Shown piece after piece: positions 7,855-17,201 of a stretch of DNA of 64,000 bases. Location: the NCBI GenBank assembly GCA_045542735.1, contig JAZQLQ010000021.1, positions 1 through 64,000 on the forward strand. The letters run 5' to 3'. Below the pieces are notes generated by a model that made no database searches, had not been told where the DNA came from, and worked only from the letters and a program-made list of their open reading frames with translations. A program made the position numbers and the translations under genes. The first letter of the stretch is position 1, and each line of letters begins with the position of its first letter. The stretch comes from UBA2882 sp045542735 (GTDB lineage: Bacteria > Bacillota > Clostridia > Lachnospirales > Lachnospiraceae).

Positions 7855-9243
7855 ATGGCAGAAACAGCAATCGGAAAAATCACTCAGATCATCGGTGCCG
7901 TACTGGATATTAAATTTCCCGGAAATTTACCGGAGATTAATGAAGCAATTAAAATAAACACCAAAGATGGCGGTGTTTTGGTTGTGGAAGTAGCACAGCA
8001 CCTTGGAGATGATACAGTGAGATGTATCGCCATGGGAACAACTGACGGTCTTGTAAGAGGAATGGATGCAATTGCAACCGGAGCTCCTATTACTGTACCT
8101 GTTGGTGAAAATACTTTAGGACGTATCTTTAACGTTCTGGGCGATGTAATTGATAATAAACCGGCTCCCACAGAAGTATCTTATGAGCCGATTCACAGAC
8201 CCGCTCCCGAGTTTGCGGAGCAGTCTACAGAGACAGAGTTATTAGAGACCGGTATTAAAGTCGTTGACCTTCTTTGCCCTTATCAGAAGGGTGGTAAGAT
8301 TGGTCTGTTCGGTGGTGCCGGTGTAGGTAAAACCGTTTTGATCCAGGAGTTAATCCGAAACATTGCCACAGAGCATGGTGGATACTCCGTATTTACCGGT
8401 GTAGGCGAGCGTACCCGTGAAGGTAACGACCTTTATCATGAAATGACAGAATCCGGCGTTATCGATAAGACAACTATGGTATTCGGTCAGATGAATGAGC
8501 CTCCGGGAGCCAGAATGAGAGTTGGTTTAACAGGTCTTACCATGGCGGAATATTTCCGTGATAAAGGTGGAAAGGATGTGTTGTTATTCATTGACAATAT
8601 CTTCCGTTTCACACAGGCAGGTTCTGAGGTGTCTGCGTTGTTAGGACGTATGCCCTCTGCCGTAGGTTATCAGCCTACTTTACAGACAGAGATGGGTGCG
8701 CTTCAGGAGCGTATCACATCTACCAAAAACGGTTCCATCACATCCGTACAGGCAGTATACGTGCCCGCCGATGACTTAACTGACCCGGCTCCGGCAACAA
8801 CATTTGCCCATTTGGATGCGACTACCGTACTTTCCCGTTCCATCGCAGAGCTTGGTATTTATCCTGCGGTTGATCCTTTGGAGTCTACCTCCCGTATTTT
8901 GGATCCTCGTATCGTAGGTGAAGAGCACTATCAGGTAGCCCGCGGTGTACAGGAAATCTTACAGAAATACAAAGAATTACAGGATATTATTGCGATCCTT
9001 GGTATGGACGAGCTTTCCGAAGATGATAAACTGGTTGTAAACAGAGCCAGAAAGGTACAGAGATTCTTATCCCAGCCTTTCTTCGTTGCAACACAGTTTA
9101 CAGGTAAAGAAGGTAAGTATGTACCGCTTAGCGAGACCATCCGTGGATTCAAAGAGATTCTGGAAGGTAAACATGATGATGTTCCGGAAAGCTACTTCTT
9201 AAGTGTTGGTAGTATCGACGAAGTGGTTGCCCAGAAAAGATAG
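7855..9243 (+). CDS. atpD: F0F1 ATP synthase subunit beta (catalytic)
   Basis: 462 residues. Catalytic loop GGAGVGKT at 153-160, the GERTREGND block with the general-base glutamate at 184-192, and the LLFIDNIFRFTQAG region typical of beta. This subunit makes ATP. AAGGAG precedes the ATG at 7855. Sequence and length are ordinary. Confidence 0.98.
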   Translation: MAETAIGKITQIIGAVLDIKFPGNLPEINEAIKINTKDGGVLVVEVAQHLGDDTVRCIAMGTTDGLVRGMDAIATGAPITVPVGENTLGRIFNVLGDVIDNKPAPTEVSYEPIHRPAPEFAEQSTETELLETGIKVVDLLCPYQKGGKIGLFGGAGVGKTVLIQELIRNIATEHGGYSVFTGVGERTREGNDLYHEMTESGVIDKTTMVFGQMNEPPGARMRVGLTGLTMAEYFRDKGGKDVLLFIDNIFRFTQAGSEVSALLGRMPSAVGYQPTLQTEMGALQERITSTKNGSITSVQAVYVPADDLTDPAPATTFAHLDATTVLSRSIAELGIYPAVDPLESTSRILDPRIVGEEHYQVARGVQEILQKYKELQDIIAILGMDELSEDDKLVVNRARKVQRFLSQPFFVATQFTGKEGKYVPLSETIRGFKEILEGKHDDVPESYFLSVGSIDEVVAQKR

Positions 9244-9253
9244 GGGTGATTAA

Positions 9254-9658
9254 GTGGCTAGTGAAAGAGCATTTGAATTGAAGATCATTACACCGGACCG
9301 CGTTTTCTATGAAGGAGAAGCTGAAATGGTGGAGTTTAATACCACAGAGGGTGAACTTGGTATTTATAAAGGACATATTCCTTTAACAGCTATTATCAAG
9401 CCCGGTATTCTGACTATCACAGAAGAGGAAGAGACCAAAGAAGCTGCACTTCACGCAGGATTTGCGGAGATTTTACCGGATAAGATTACAATCATGGCAG
9501 AGATTATTGAATGGCCTGCCGAGATTGATGAGGAAAGAGCCGAAGAGGCTAAGATGCGTGCAGAAGAGAGATTACAGCAAAAAGCATCCGAAACGGATAT
9601 CGCCAGAGCTGAGGTGGCACTGCAGCGAGCAATGACACGTATTGAAGTACTCAAATAA
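9254..9658 (+). CDS. atpC: F0F1 ATP synthase subunit epsilon (GTG start)
   Basis: 134 residues: an N-terminal beta sandwich (residues 1-85, with EGELGIYKGHIPL) and a C-terminal helical hairpin rich in E, R and A, the inhibitory element of F1. Starts at GTG 9254, ten bases after atpD, with GGGGTGAT as ribosome binding site. It is the last gene of the operon and is followed by a hairpin terminator. Confidence 0.95.
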   Translation: MASERAFELKIITPDRVFYEGEAEMVEFNTTEGELGIYKGHIPLTAIIKPGILTITEEEETKEAALHAGFAEILPDKITIMAEIIEWPAEIDEERAEEAKMRAEERLQQKASETDIARAEVALQRAMTRIEVLK

Positions 9659-9667
9659 TGTACAAAA

Positions 9668-9702
9668 GGGGATATCGGTATGTGCCGGTATCCCTTTGTT
9701 TT
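9668..9702 (+). terminator. Rho-independent terminator of atp operon
   Basis: GGGATATCGG (9669-9678) pairs with CCGGTATCCC (9685-9694) around a TATGTG loop, followed by TTTGTTTT. Confidence 0.85.
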
Positions 9703-9782
9703 CACATAGGAGGAATCAAGAAGGAGAAGTCACAATCTGAGTGAATCTACATACCATAATAAAAAACGGAGTCGTTTGCATT

Positions 9783-10172
9783 ATGGAACGTGGGAAAATT
9801 CTTCCTTTTTATATGACATATCCACTTCCTTTATATTATGAAGATGAGCATGAAATGATAAAGGATATGGAATATTTGCAGGGACAACATCCATTGGAAA
9901 TACGCATGTTGCAAGGAGAAATTAGTAGCATGTTGAATTTGATGGATTATAGTGGAAGTATGATTTATGATGAATATCCGGATCGGTTTCTTTTACAGAA
10001 ACATGGAAAGGATATGGTGGATAAAATCCGCAAAAAATATAGAGATGAAAAAGAGAGTCCCCTATGGAAAATCATGGATTGGGATGGTCTTGAAGAAATT
10101 GTCATGTTGCTATTACATGAAGAAATATTAAAAAGACGTCATCGTAAAAATAGGGGCTATTTACGTTTTTAG
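9783..10172 (+). CDS. Conserved hypothetical protein, 129 residues
   Basis: A soluble protein starting MERGKILPFYMTYPLPLYYE. An in-frame GTG at 9741 would add 14 residues, but the conserved-looking N terminus begins at the ATG 9783, with GGAG 11 bases upstream. The C-terminal end is basic (LKRRHRKNRGY). The sequence resembles a small conserved protein of Lachnospiraceae of unknown function; no motif is readable. It is the first gene of a tight five-gene run (gaps of 20, 34, 23 and 15 bases) that leads into an envelope acylation module. Confidence 0.75.
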   Translation: MERGKILPFYMTYPLPLYYEDEHEMIKDMEYLQGQHPLEIRMLQGEISSMLNLMDYSGSMIYDEYPDRFLLQKHGKDMVDKIRKKYRDEKESPLWKIMDWDGLEEIVMLLLHEEILKRRHRKNRGYLRF

Positions 10173-10192
10173 AAAATTGACAGAGAAAAGAT

Positions 10193-11368
10193 ATGGATAA
10201 ATTGAAAAACTTGCTTACACAAATATTAACAGAAGATTTGGAACAGATTACGGTCAGCGGACCCAAGAAAAAAATTGGAGCCGATGATGAACATGCTATC
10301 CGTAAAATTCGTATCCGCCCTGTTTGCATCAAGGGACAATTGGTTTTCCAAGAGCAACAGTATACGAAAAAGCAGGTTTTTCATAAGAATCAGACCAAAG
10401 AACAGACCATAGAGGCTTTGGTGGAGTTGATGACGCAATATAAGCAACTTCAGGCAACCGGAGCAGGATTTGAAGTCAATGTTTTATCCGGTAAAAAGGA
10501 TAATCTGACAATCAAACATAAAATAAACAAAGAGAGTACCGGAGATACAAAAGATAAAAAACAGTTGACACATAATAGGGAGAAGACATATATTCTTCCC
10601 AAAGACGAGCCTGTGCCGTTTTTGGTGGATTTGGGTGTACAATCTAAGGAGGGTAAGATTGTTGCCGGGAAATATGACAAGTTCCGTCAGATTAACCGAT
10701 TTTTAGAATTTATCAGAGATGTACTGCCTCAATTACCCAAAGAACGAAAAATTACCATTCTTGATTTTGGATGCGGAAAAAGCTATTTGACATTTGCGAT
10801 GTACTACTATTTACGCATTATGAATGGATTGGATGTTGAAATCATTGGTTTGGACTTAAAAGATACGGTGATTGAAAAGTGTAATCAATTAAGAGATGCA
10901 TACGGATATGACGATTTACATTTTTTGGTTGGTGATATTGGACAGTATGAAGGAAAAGAACAGGTGGACATGGTGGTGACACTACATGCATGTGATACTG
11001 CTACGGATTACGCATTGGCAAAGGCTATTAAATGGGATACAAAAGTGATTTTGTCTGTGCCTTGTTGTCAGCATGAATTCAATGGGCAAATATCACAGAA
11101 TTTATTAAATCCGGTATTAAAGTATGGGCTTTTAAAAGAGCGTATGTCAGCCCTAATGACGGATGCAGTCCGTGCAGGGCTCTTGGAACAGGCAGGGTAT
11201 GATGTTCAGGTACTGGAATTTATAGATATGGAGCATACACCTAAAAATATATTATTGCGTTGTATCAAACATCAACACATGAAGCCCAAGAAACAGGATA
11301 ATGTGGATGATTTGATAAACTTCCTTGGTGTGGAACCTACTTTGGCGAGATTGTTGGAAGAGCAATAA
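10193..11368 (+). CDS. Class I SAM-dependent methyltransferase (Methyltransf_32 type)
   Basis: 391 residues. The S-adenosylmethionine loop is ILDFGCGKSYLTFAM near residue 190, followed by an acidic ribose-binding segment (IIGLDLKD near 220) and a VVTLHACDTATDYAL block near 265, then SVPCCQHE. This set marks the Methyltransf_32 family, relatives of which modify RNA or unknown targets. The first 150 residues form a separate, lysine-rich domain that may bind RNA. It follows the small protein by 20 bases and precedes the acylation genes by 34 bases; a link to them is not obvious, so it may simply share their transcript. Confidence 0.85.
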   Translation: MDKLKNLLTQILTEDLEQITVSGPKKKIGADDEHAIRKIRIRPVCIKGQLVFQEQQYTKKQVFHKNQTKEQTIEALVELMTQYKQLQATGAGFEVNVLSGKKDNLTIKHKINKESTGDTKDKKQLTHNREKTYILPKDEPVPFLVDLGVQSKEGKIVAGKYDKFRQINRFLEFIRDVLPQLPKERKITILDFGCGKSYLTFAMYYYLRIMNGLDVEIIGLDLKDTVIEKCNQLRDAYGYDDLHFLVGDIGQYEGKEQVDMVVTLHACDTATDYALAKAIKWDTKVILSVPCCQHEFNGQISQNLLNPVLKYGLLKERMSALMTDAVRAGLLEQAGYDVQVLEFIDMEHTPKNILLRCIKHQHMKPKKQDNVDDLINFLGVEPTLARLLEEQ

Positions 11369-11402
11369 GAGAAACGATTTTATATCAGATAAGAGGAAGA
11401 GA

Positions 11403-13937
11403 ATGAGTAGAAGTTGGATTAAGGGATTGGTATGTATTGTTACCTTTACCATATCCCTTTTTGTAATCAGTGCCATTATGAATAGAGGAAATACCGATAT
11501 GACCATGGAGATGAGTGAAGCATCTTATCCCCTGGTATATATGAATCATGATGGACAATATATCAATTGTCTTCATGGATATAGTAATGAGATGGATGTT
11601 TCATTTATGAGGGATACCATTACTCCTTTGGCAGATGACCGAAAGATATCATTGTATATTGATAAATATGACAATGATATTACATCCATTGCTTATGAGG
11701 TGCGCTCCTTGGATGGAGAACGGTTGATTGAAAATGCAGAAATTTTTAATTACAAAGAAAAAGAAATGGGAATTTCTGCGGATATCATTATTAAGGACCT
11801 GATTGATAAAAATATCGAGTATGAATTTGTTGTTATTTTGGGTACTTCTTCCGGAAAAACCATTCGCTATTATACCCGTATTGTACAGCGAAGTGAAAAT
11901 TATGCCGGAGAAGAAATACGTTTTGCCTTAAATTTTCACGAAAAAACCTTTGACAAAGAGGCGGCAAGAGATCTGACAAAATACTTGGAAACTGATGAAA
12001 CCGGGGATAATACGACTTACAGTTATGTCAATATCCACAATAGTTTTGCCCAGATTACCTGGGGTGATTTAAAGGTGGAACGGATTTCTGAACCGCAAAT
12101 TCGTGTTATGGAATATTTTGATGAAACCATGCGCATAAAACTGTCCTACTATGTCAATGTTTTGACTGAGGACGGAGAGCGAAAATGCCGAGTGGAAGAG
12201 TTTTATCGTATGCGCTATGGTACAGAACGTATTTATCTGTTGGATTTTGAGCGTACCATGACAGAAGTATTTGAAATGGATATTGATAATTTTAATAATA
12301 ATAAAATTGATTTGGGAATCCGTGACGGAAATGTAAATTTCATGGAAAGTGAAGACGGAGGTGTATTTGCCTTTGTGTCCGAAAATCGTCTGTTCTGCTA
12401 TAACTCCAGCAATAACCGTTTTGCTATGTTGTTCGGTTTTTATGACAAGGATAATGCTGATGAACGGACCTATTATGACCAGAATGACATCGAGATTTTG
12501 AATGTAGATGAAACGGGAAATGTTGAATTTATGGTCTATGGTTATATGAACCGAGGAAGCCATGAAGGAAGCATGGGTGTAGCTGTATACTATTACAATA
12601 GTGTATCCAATACCATTGAAGAGCAGGTGTTCATACCTTATGACCGTTCTTTTACCGTATTGGCAGGCAATTTAAAACAGTTGACGTATCTGAATAACCG
12701 TAATGAATTGTTCCTTTATTTGAGTGGAAATATATTCTGTGTGAAACTGGATGAGAAACGTTATGAGATTATTGTAGAGAATTTACCGCAAGGAAGCTTG
12801 AAAGTATCCCGGTCCCATCAGATGGTGGTATGGCCACAGGGAGAGGATGTGAATCGTAGTACTTCCCTTGCATTGATGGATTTAAACAGCGGTCGAATTG
12901 TTAATGTTGAAGCAGGTGCGGGAAATTATATTCGTCCCTTGGGCTTTATGGATGAGGATTTGATATATGGTTTAATCCGGCAGACAGATTTATATATGGA
13001 CCGTGCAGGTAGTCTTGTACATCCTATGTTTTGTGTTAATATCAGCAGTGGTTCTGATAATACGGTAACCATGCAATATCAAAAACCCAGTATTTATGTG
13101 ACAGATATTACTATTGTGGACAATCAGATTAATTTGGAGAGAGTTAGTAAAACTACAGATGATGGTGTATACATTGTGACAACACCGGATCAGATTATGA
13201 GTACAGAGATTCAGTTACAGGGTGAAAATACCGTCAGCATCGTAGCAACGGAGAATTTGCAAAAAATTGTCCAGATTGCAGCGGAAAGTAATTTTGCCAC
13301 AAGATCCTTAAAGTTTATGACACCCCAAGAGGTTATGTATGAAGGCGGACATGAAGTGGTATTGACATTGCCTGAGCAGACGGAAGAAAAGTATTATGTA
13401 TATGGTGCCGATGGTATTACGGGTGTGTATTCCGATGAGGCGGATGCGGTCAATGATGCTAATACCAATGCAGGAACCGTTATTAATGAAAATGGAGATT
13501 ATGTATGGATTAAAGGAAACCGACTGGTGCGTAATCAGATTATGAAGATTCATGCAGTAGCAGAGGATGAGAAAAACAGTTCCTTGGCAGTGTGTCTGAA
13601 TACGATGCTGGAGGCGGAAGGAATTACCAAAAACAGTCAGTATTTGCTAAACCAGGGTGAATCGGTATTATCCATATTGGAGAAGCATATGCCGGAAAAT
13701 ACACAGGTACTGGAATTGGGTGGTTGTAGTCTGGATTCGGTTCTCTATTATGTAAATAGGGATATTCCGGTTATGGCGATTATGCAGGACGGAAGCGCGG
13801 TATTGATTATCGGTTTTAATGAATTGAACACAGTCATTATGGACCCATCTACCGGTCAGATTTATAAAAAAGGGATGAATGATTCTAAAAACTGGTTTGA
13901 AAATAATGGAAATCAGTTTATTGCGTATATTAATTAA
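11403..13937 (+). CDS. Membrane-anchored extracytoplasmic protein with propeller-like and C39-like domains
   Basis: 844 residues from ATG 11403 (AGAGGAAGAG just before it); upstream in-frame starts lie inside the methyltransferase. One N-terminal membrane helix (about residues 8-26) anchors a large outside part. Residues about 315-560 contain repeated strands of the form LFCYN, VYYYN, IFCVKL and LALMDLNSGR, which look like blades of a beta propeller. The last 120 residues resemble a papain-like C39 domain: Cys731 in LAVCLNTML, GGCSLDSVLYYVNRDIPV, then SAVLIIGFNE where active members carry a histidine before VxVxGY. That position is not histidine here, so the domain is probably a binding module and not a protease. 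It precedes an MBOAT acyltransferase and an SGNH protein by 23 bases, so it likely serves envelope polymer acylation. Function is inferred from context. Confidence 0.7.
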   Translation: MSRSWIKGLVCIVTFTISLFVISAIMNRGNTDMTMEMSEASYPLVYMNHDGQYINCLHGYSNEMDVSFMRDTITPLADDRKISLYIDKYDNDITSIAYEVRSLDGERLIENAEIFNYKEKEMGISADIIIKDLIDKNIEYEFVVILGTSSGKTIRYYTRIVQRSENYAGEEIRFALNFHEKTFDKEAARDLTKYLETDETGDNTTYSYVNIHNSFAQITWGDLKVERISEPQIRVMEYFDETMRIKLSYYVNVLTEDGERKCRVEEFYRMRYGTERIYLLDFERTMTEVFEMDIDNFNNNKIDLGIRDGNVNFMESEDGGVFAFVSENRLFCYNSSNNRFAMLFGFYDKDNADERTYYDQNDIEILNVDETGNVEFMVYGYMNRGSHEGSMGVAVYYYNSVSNTIEEQVFIPYDRSFTVLAGNLKQLTYLNNRNELFLYLSGNIFCVKLDEKRYEIIVENLPQGSLKVSRSHQMVVWPQGEDVNRSTSLALMDLNSGRIVNVEAGAGNYIRPLGFMDEDLIYGLIRQTDLYMDRAGSLVHPMFCVNISSGSDNTVTMQYQKPSIYVTDITIVDNQINLERVSKTTDDGVYIVTTPDQIMSTEIQLQGENTVSIVATENLQKIVQIAAESNFATRSLKFMTPQEVMYEGGHEVVLTLPEQTEEKYYVYGADGITGVYSDEADAVNDANTNAGTVINENGDYVWIKGNRLVRNQIMKIHAVAEDEKNSSLAVCLNTMLEAEGITKNSQYLLNQGESVLSILEKHMPENTQVLELGGCSLDSVLYYVNRDIPVMAIMQDGSAVLIIGFNELNTVIMDPSTGQIYKKGMNDSKNWFENNGNQFIAYIN

Positions 13938-13960
13938 AGACGGAAACAGCCGGAGGAAGC

Positions 13961-15442
13961 ATGGTTTTTAATTCAGTAGATTTTTTTATGTTCTTTCCAG
14001 TTGTACTTTTCGTATATTTCTTGATTCCACGGAAGGTACGTTATATATGGTTGCTGGTTACCAGTTATTATTTTTACATGAGCTGGAATCCAAAGTACGC
14101 GATATTGATTGCATTTTCCACTCTTGTCACATATATGAGTGGTGTCATGATGGGCAAAGTAGGAAAGTGCGAAAAAGCTACAATTAAAAAGAAATGGATT
14201 GTTGCATTCAGTTTTATTATCAATATTGGAATTTTATTTTTCTTTAAATATTTTGACTTTGCATTGGTATATCTCAATCAGGTATTGGATGCCGTGCATA
14301 TTCAGGTGATACACAAGCCCTTCGATGTATTGTTACCTGTGGGTATCTCCTTTTATACGTTTCAGGCGCTTAGCTATACCATGGATGTTTATCGGGGAGA
14401 TATTGAACCGGAAAAGAATATTTTGAAGTATGCTTTATTTGTATCCTTTTTCCCCCAGCTGGTTGCAGGTCCCATTGAGCGTTCTACCAATCTGATGAAG
14501 CAGGTGCAACAGGTTCATACCTTCAAGTTGTGGAGCTATAAGCGGGTGACAGATGGACTCGCACTGATGCTTTGGGGCTATTTTATGAAAATGGTAATAG
14601 CGGACAGGCTGGCAATTTTGGTGGATTATGTATTTGGAAATTATACGCAGTTTGACGGCATGGTTCTGGTAGTGGCAGCGGTAGGCTTTGCTTTTCAGAT
14701 ATACGGTGACTTTGGAAGTTATTCACTGATTGCCATGGGTGCAGCAAAAATCATGGGATTTTCCTTGATGGAAAACTTTGATACACCCTATTTCAGTCTA
14801 AGCATTAAGGAGTTTTGGCGGAGATGGCATATTTCCTTAAGTGGCTGGTTTCGGGATTACCTGTACATTCCACTGGGTGGAAACCGCAAAGGAAGAGTAC
14901 GCAAATACTTAAATCTGATGATTACCTTTTTGGTCAGTGGTCTTTGGCATGGTGCAAATTTTACTTTCGTGGTATGGGGTGGTTTGCATGGCTTGTATCA
15001 GATCATCGGCGACTTGTTAGAACCCATAAGAGAACGATATATCAAAAGTGAAAATGCATTATGCAAAATTTGCCGGGGAGTCGTTACTTTTGCCTTGGTT
15101 GACTTTGCCTGGATATTTTTTCGAAGTAATTCTTTAGATGACAGTTTTGCATATATTTGGCGGATGATCCGCTATATGGATTTGGCAACATTGCGAGATG
15201 GCTCGCTTTATACATTGGGACTTACCAAGCTTGAGTTTACCATTGCCATTGTATCCCTGATTGTGTTGTTGACAGTAGATATGATACGCTATAGAAAAGG
15301 AATGCAATTATATGAGTATCTGAATACCAAAGTATTACCAATCCGTTGGATGGCGTATGTGGTATTGGTTGTGGCGATTTTTGTATTTGGTATATACGGC
15401 TTTGCATATGACGCCGCACAATTTTATTATTTCCAATTTTGA
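13961..15442 (+). CDS. MBOAT family O-acyltransferase (DltB/AlgI type)
   Basis: 493 residues with about ten or more membrane helices. Family marks: SFYTFQALSYTMDVYRG near residue 130, WRRWHISLSGWFRDYLYIPL with His290, and SGLWHGANFTFVVWGGLHG with the catalytic His330. MBOAT proteins of this branch carry acyl groups across the membrane to acylate alginate, teichoic acid or peptidoglycan. GGAGGA precedes the ATG. It is followed after 15 bases by an SGNH-like protein, the usual partner that completes transfer outside the cell. The true polymer substrate is unknown; dltA and dltC are absent nearby, so teichoic acid D-alanylation is unlikely. Confidence 0.9.
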   Translation: MVFNSVDFFMFFPVVLFVYFLIPRKVRYIWLLVTSYYFYMSWNPKYAILIAFSTLVTYMSGVMMGKVGKCEKATIKKKWIVAFSFIINIGILFFFKYFDFALVYLNQVLDAVHIQVIHKPFDVLLPVGISFYTFQALSYTMDVYRGDIEPEKNILKYALFVSFFPQLVAGPIERSTNLMKQVQQVHTFKLWSYKRVTDGLALMLWGYFMKMVIADRLAILVDYVFGNYTQFDGMVLVVAAVGFAFQIYGDFGSYSLIAMGAAKIMGFSLMENFDTPYFSLSIKEFWRRWHISLSGWFRDYLYIPLGGNRKGRVRKYLNLMITFLVSGLWHGANFTFVVWGGLHGLYQIIGDLLEPIRERYIKSENALCKICRGVVTFALVDFAWIFFRSNSLDDSFAYIWRMIRYMDLATLRDGSLYTLGLTKLEFTIAIVSLIVLLTVDMIRYRKGMQLYEYLNTKVLPIRWMAYVVLVVAIFVFGIYGFAYDAAQFYYFQF

Positions 15443-15457
15443 TTAAGAGGAAGATAA

Positions 15458-16459
15458 ATGAAAAGAAATGTGATAAAGATAGTGGGATTTTTAGCTATTC
15501 TATCTATCATCTTGATAAGAATAAATGACCTTCTTTGTTTTCGATATACGGATGGTATCACACAGATGGACCATTATTATAAATTGGATGAAGATACCGT
15601 GGACGTGCTGGTATTGGGGTCATCCCATGCCTTTGTCAATGTGAATCCAACACAGTTCTATGACGAATATGGAATTGCATCCTATAATCTATGTGCCAGT
15701 ATGCAGCCGACCTGGAATACCTATTATACCTTGAGGGAAGCTTTAAAATATCAGACGCCGGATTTGATTGTATTGGATGTATATCGTCTGACAGAGACAT
15801 TTACCTACTCCAAGGAAAGTAAAATGATTAAGAGTACTTATGGTATGCGCTTTTCGGCGAATAAGTATCAGTCGATTTATGAGAGTCTGGAAAATCCCAC
15901 GGTTGGGGAAACTTTATTGTATATGATGGAGTTTCCTTCCTATCATGGACGTTATGCGGAGATAATGCGGGGAGATTTGCAGAACGAAGCGGTAGTAGGT
16001 GAGGGTTATAAAGGAGCACATCCCGTTACGGAGATTGCGCCTATGGAAAGACCTGACAATTCGCATGTAACAGAACAGAGAGAGATTGAACCCAAGACCA
16101 TGTTATATTTTGAAAAGATACTGATGCTTGCCAATGAACATGATATTCCTGTTTTGTTGATTAATGCGCCTTATATTATGGGAGAAGAAGATAAAAAAGT
16201 TTTTAATAGTTTGGAAGCCTATTTGGCGACACAAGAAGTGCATGATCAAGTAATGTATGTGGATTATAACCGGCAATATGATGAATTGGGGCTGGATTTT
16301 ACCACGGATTTTGCAGACTATGATCATTTGAATGTCAATGGAAGTCGCAAGTTTAATATGGCGCTTGGAGCATATATAAAAGCAAATTATGATTTAGAGG
16401 ACCGGAGAGGAAATCCGGCATTTGAATCATATGAAATCGGTGTGGAAGATAACTTATAA
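15458..16459 (+). CDS. SGNH-like extracytoplasmic protein, partner of the MBOAT enzyme
   Basis: 333 residues with an N-terminal membrane anchor (about residues 7-22). The nucleophile block is VLVLGSSHAFVNVNP at residues 50-64 (Ser55/Ser56), and the C-terminal acid-base pair appears in DYDHLNVNGSRKFN near residue 288. This is the arrangement of the DltD/AlgJ-like SGNH proteins that finish O-acylation started by an MBOAT protein. It is the last gene of the operon and is followed by a terminator. Confidence 0.82.
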   Translation: MKRNVIKIVGFLAILSIILIRINDLLCFRYTDGITQMDHYYKLDEDTVDVLVLGSSHAFVNVNPTQFYDEYGIASYNLCASMQPTWNTYYTLREALKYQTPDLIVLDVYRLTETFTYSKESKMIKSTYGMRFSANKYQSIYESLENPTVGETLLYMMEFPSYHGRYAEIMRGDLQNEAVVGEGYKGAHPVTEIAPMERPDNSHVTEQREIEPKTMLYFEKILMLANEHDIPVLLINAPYIMGEEDKKVFNSLEAYLATQEVHDQVMYVDYNRQYDELGLDFTTDFADYDHLNVNGSRKFNMALGAYIKANYDLEDRRGNPAFESYEIGVEDNL

Positions 16460-16465
16460 TAATAA

Positions 16466-16495
16466 AAATCCCGACAATTTGTCGGGATTTTTTCT
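16466..16495. terminator. Bidirectional terminator between acylation operon and queT
   Basis: AAATCCCGACAA (16466-16477) and TTGTCGGGATTT (16479-16490) form a near-perfect hairpin with T-runs on one side and A-runs on the other, so it can end both convergent transcripts. Confidence 0.9.
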
Positions 16496-16991
16496 ATTTC
16501 CAAATCACATTCCGATATTTTTGCAAAACGGTCAACAAAGCCATTCCTAATATGCCGCAGGACAAAATTTCGCCAATGCCGATTGTCACCATAAAGAAAG
16601 GTACACCACCGGGAATACCATATGCCAGATGTAATACCCAGGGGATGATTAGTGTATTGGAAATGATGGGTGGCAAAGGGACCAGCCATTTGTGTTTCCG
16701 GAGAGCGTAGCTTCCACAAGCGCCCAGTAAAGTGGCAATAGTACCAAAGATGACATCAAAGATATTCATGGCACCGCTTGCACCGGCAATCAGATTGCTA
16801 ATGAGACAACCGACAGTTAATCCGGGAACGGCAGCAGGTGTAAAGTAAGGTAAGATTGTCAGAGCTTCGGAAATACGGACTTGAATGGCACCGCTGGCCA
16901 GATTGATGGCATTAATTGCCAGAGTGAGTACCACATAAAGAGCTGCGATGATGGCAGCCTCTGTGATAAAGTAAGACTTTTTGTTTTTCAT
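16494..16991 (-). CDS. queT: QueT family transporter (queuosine precursor, ECF S component)
   Basis: 165 residues with about five to six membrane helices. The QueT pattern is visible: TEAAIIAALYVVLTLA near the start, VRISEALTILPYFTPAAVPGLTVGC around residue 50, and the IFDVIFGTIATLLGA block. QueT acts as the substrate-binding component of an energy-coupling-factor transporter importing preQ1 or a related queuosine precursor; it uses a shared ECF module not present here. Start chosen at 16991 because AGGAG lies eight bases upstream and longer frames run into the leader. The leader upstream is structured and may be a riboswitch. Confidence 0.9.
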   Translation of the reverse strand: MKNKKSYFITEAAIIAALYVVLTLAINAINLASGAIQVRISEALTILPYFTPAAVPGLTVGCLISNLIAGASGAMNIFDVIFGTIATLLGACGSYALRKHKWLVPLPPIISNTLIIPWVLHLAYGIPGGVPFFMVTIGIGEILSCGILGMALLTVLQKYRNVIWK

Positions 16992-17019
16992 ATGTTTTTC
17001 TCCTGTAGTTTTGTTTTTT

Positions 17020-17100
17020 CTCCTTAAGGGATGGGTCAGGAAGGTTTCGAACTGACCAATGTCACGATAAAACTTGTGTGACGTGGCTAGTGTAACACAA
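17020..17100 (-). promoter_or_regulatory. Structured queT leader, candidate riboswitch
   Basis: On the minus strand the leader can form GGTCAG (17057-17052) with CTGACC (17039-17034), and GTCAC (17082-17078) with GTGAC (17065-17061). A competing helix TTGTGT (17100-17095) with ACACAA (17080-17075) overlaps the second, as expected of a switch. Ahead of the true SD (AGGAG, 17004-17000) lies a second SD-like palindrome CCTTAAGG (17029-17022). preQ1 riboswitches often precede queT, but I cannot match this to the preQ1-I, II or III consensus. Confidence 0.35.
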
Positions 17101-17158
17101 AATATAGAGGGGCGCAATGAAAACCATGGAAAAAAATGAAATAATATGGGATATATGC

Positions 17159-17186
17159 TTGACGTGGCGCATATTTGTTGTATAAT
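17159..17186 (+). promoter_or_regulatory. Sigma-A promoter of regulator-potABCD operon
   Basis: TTGACG at 17159-17164, 16-base spacer, TATAAT at 17181-17186. Confidence 0.8.
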
Positions 17187-17201
17187 TAATCTTGCTTTGG
17201 T

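Noticed and set aside
12069..12563. 164-codon frame on the minus strand
   Set aside because: Isoleucine/histidine-rich shadow inside the 844-residue gene, no ribosome binding site.
13961..16459. dlt operon for D-alanylation of teichoic acid
   Set aside because: dltA and dltC are missing and the neighbours differ; general O-acylation is a better fit.
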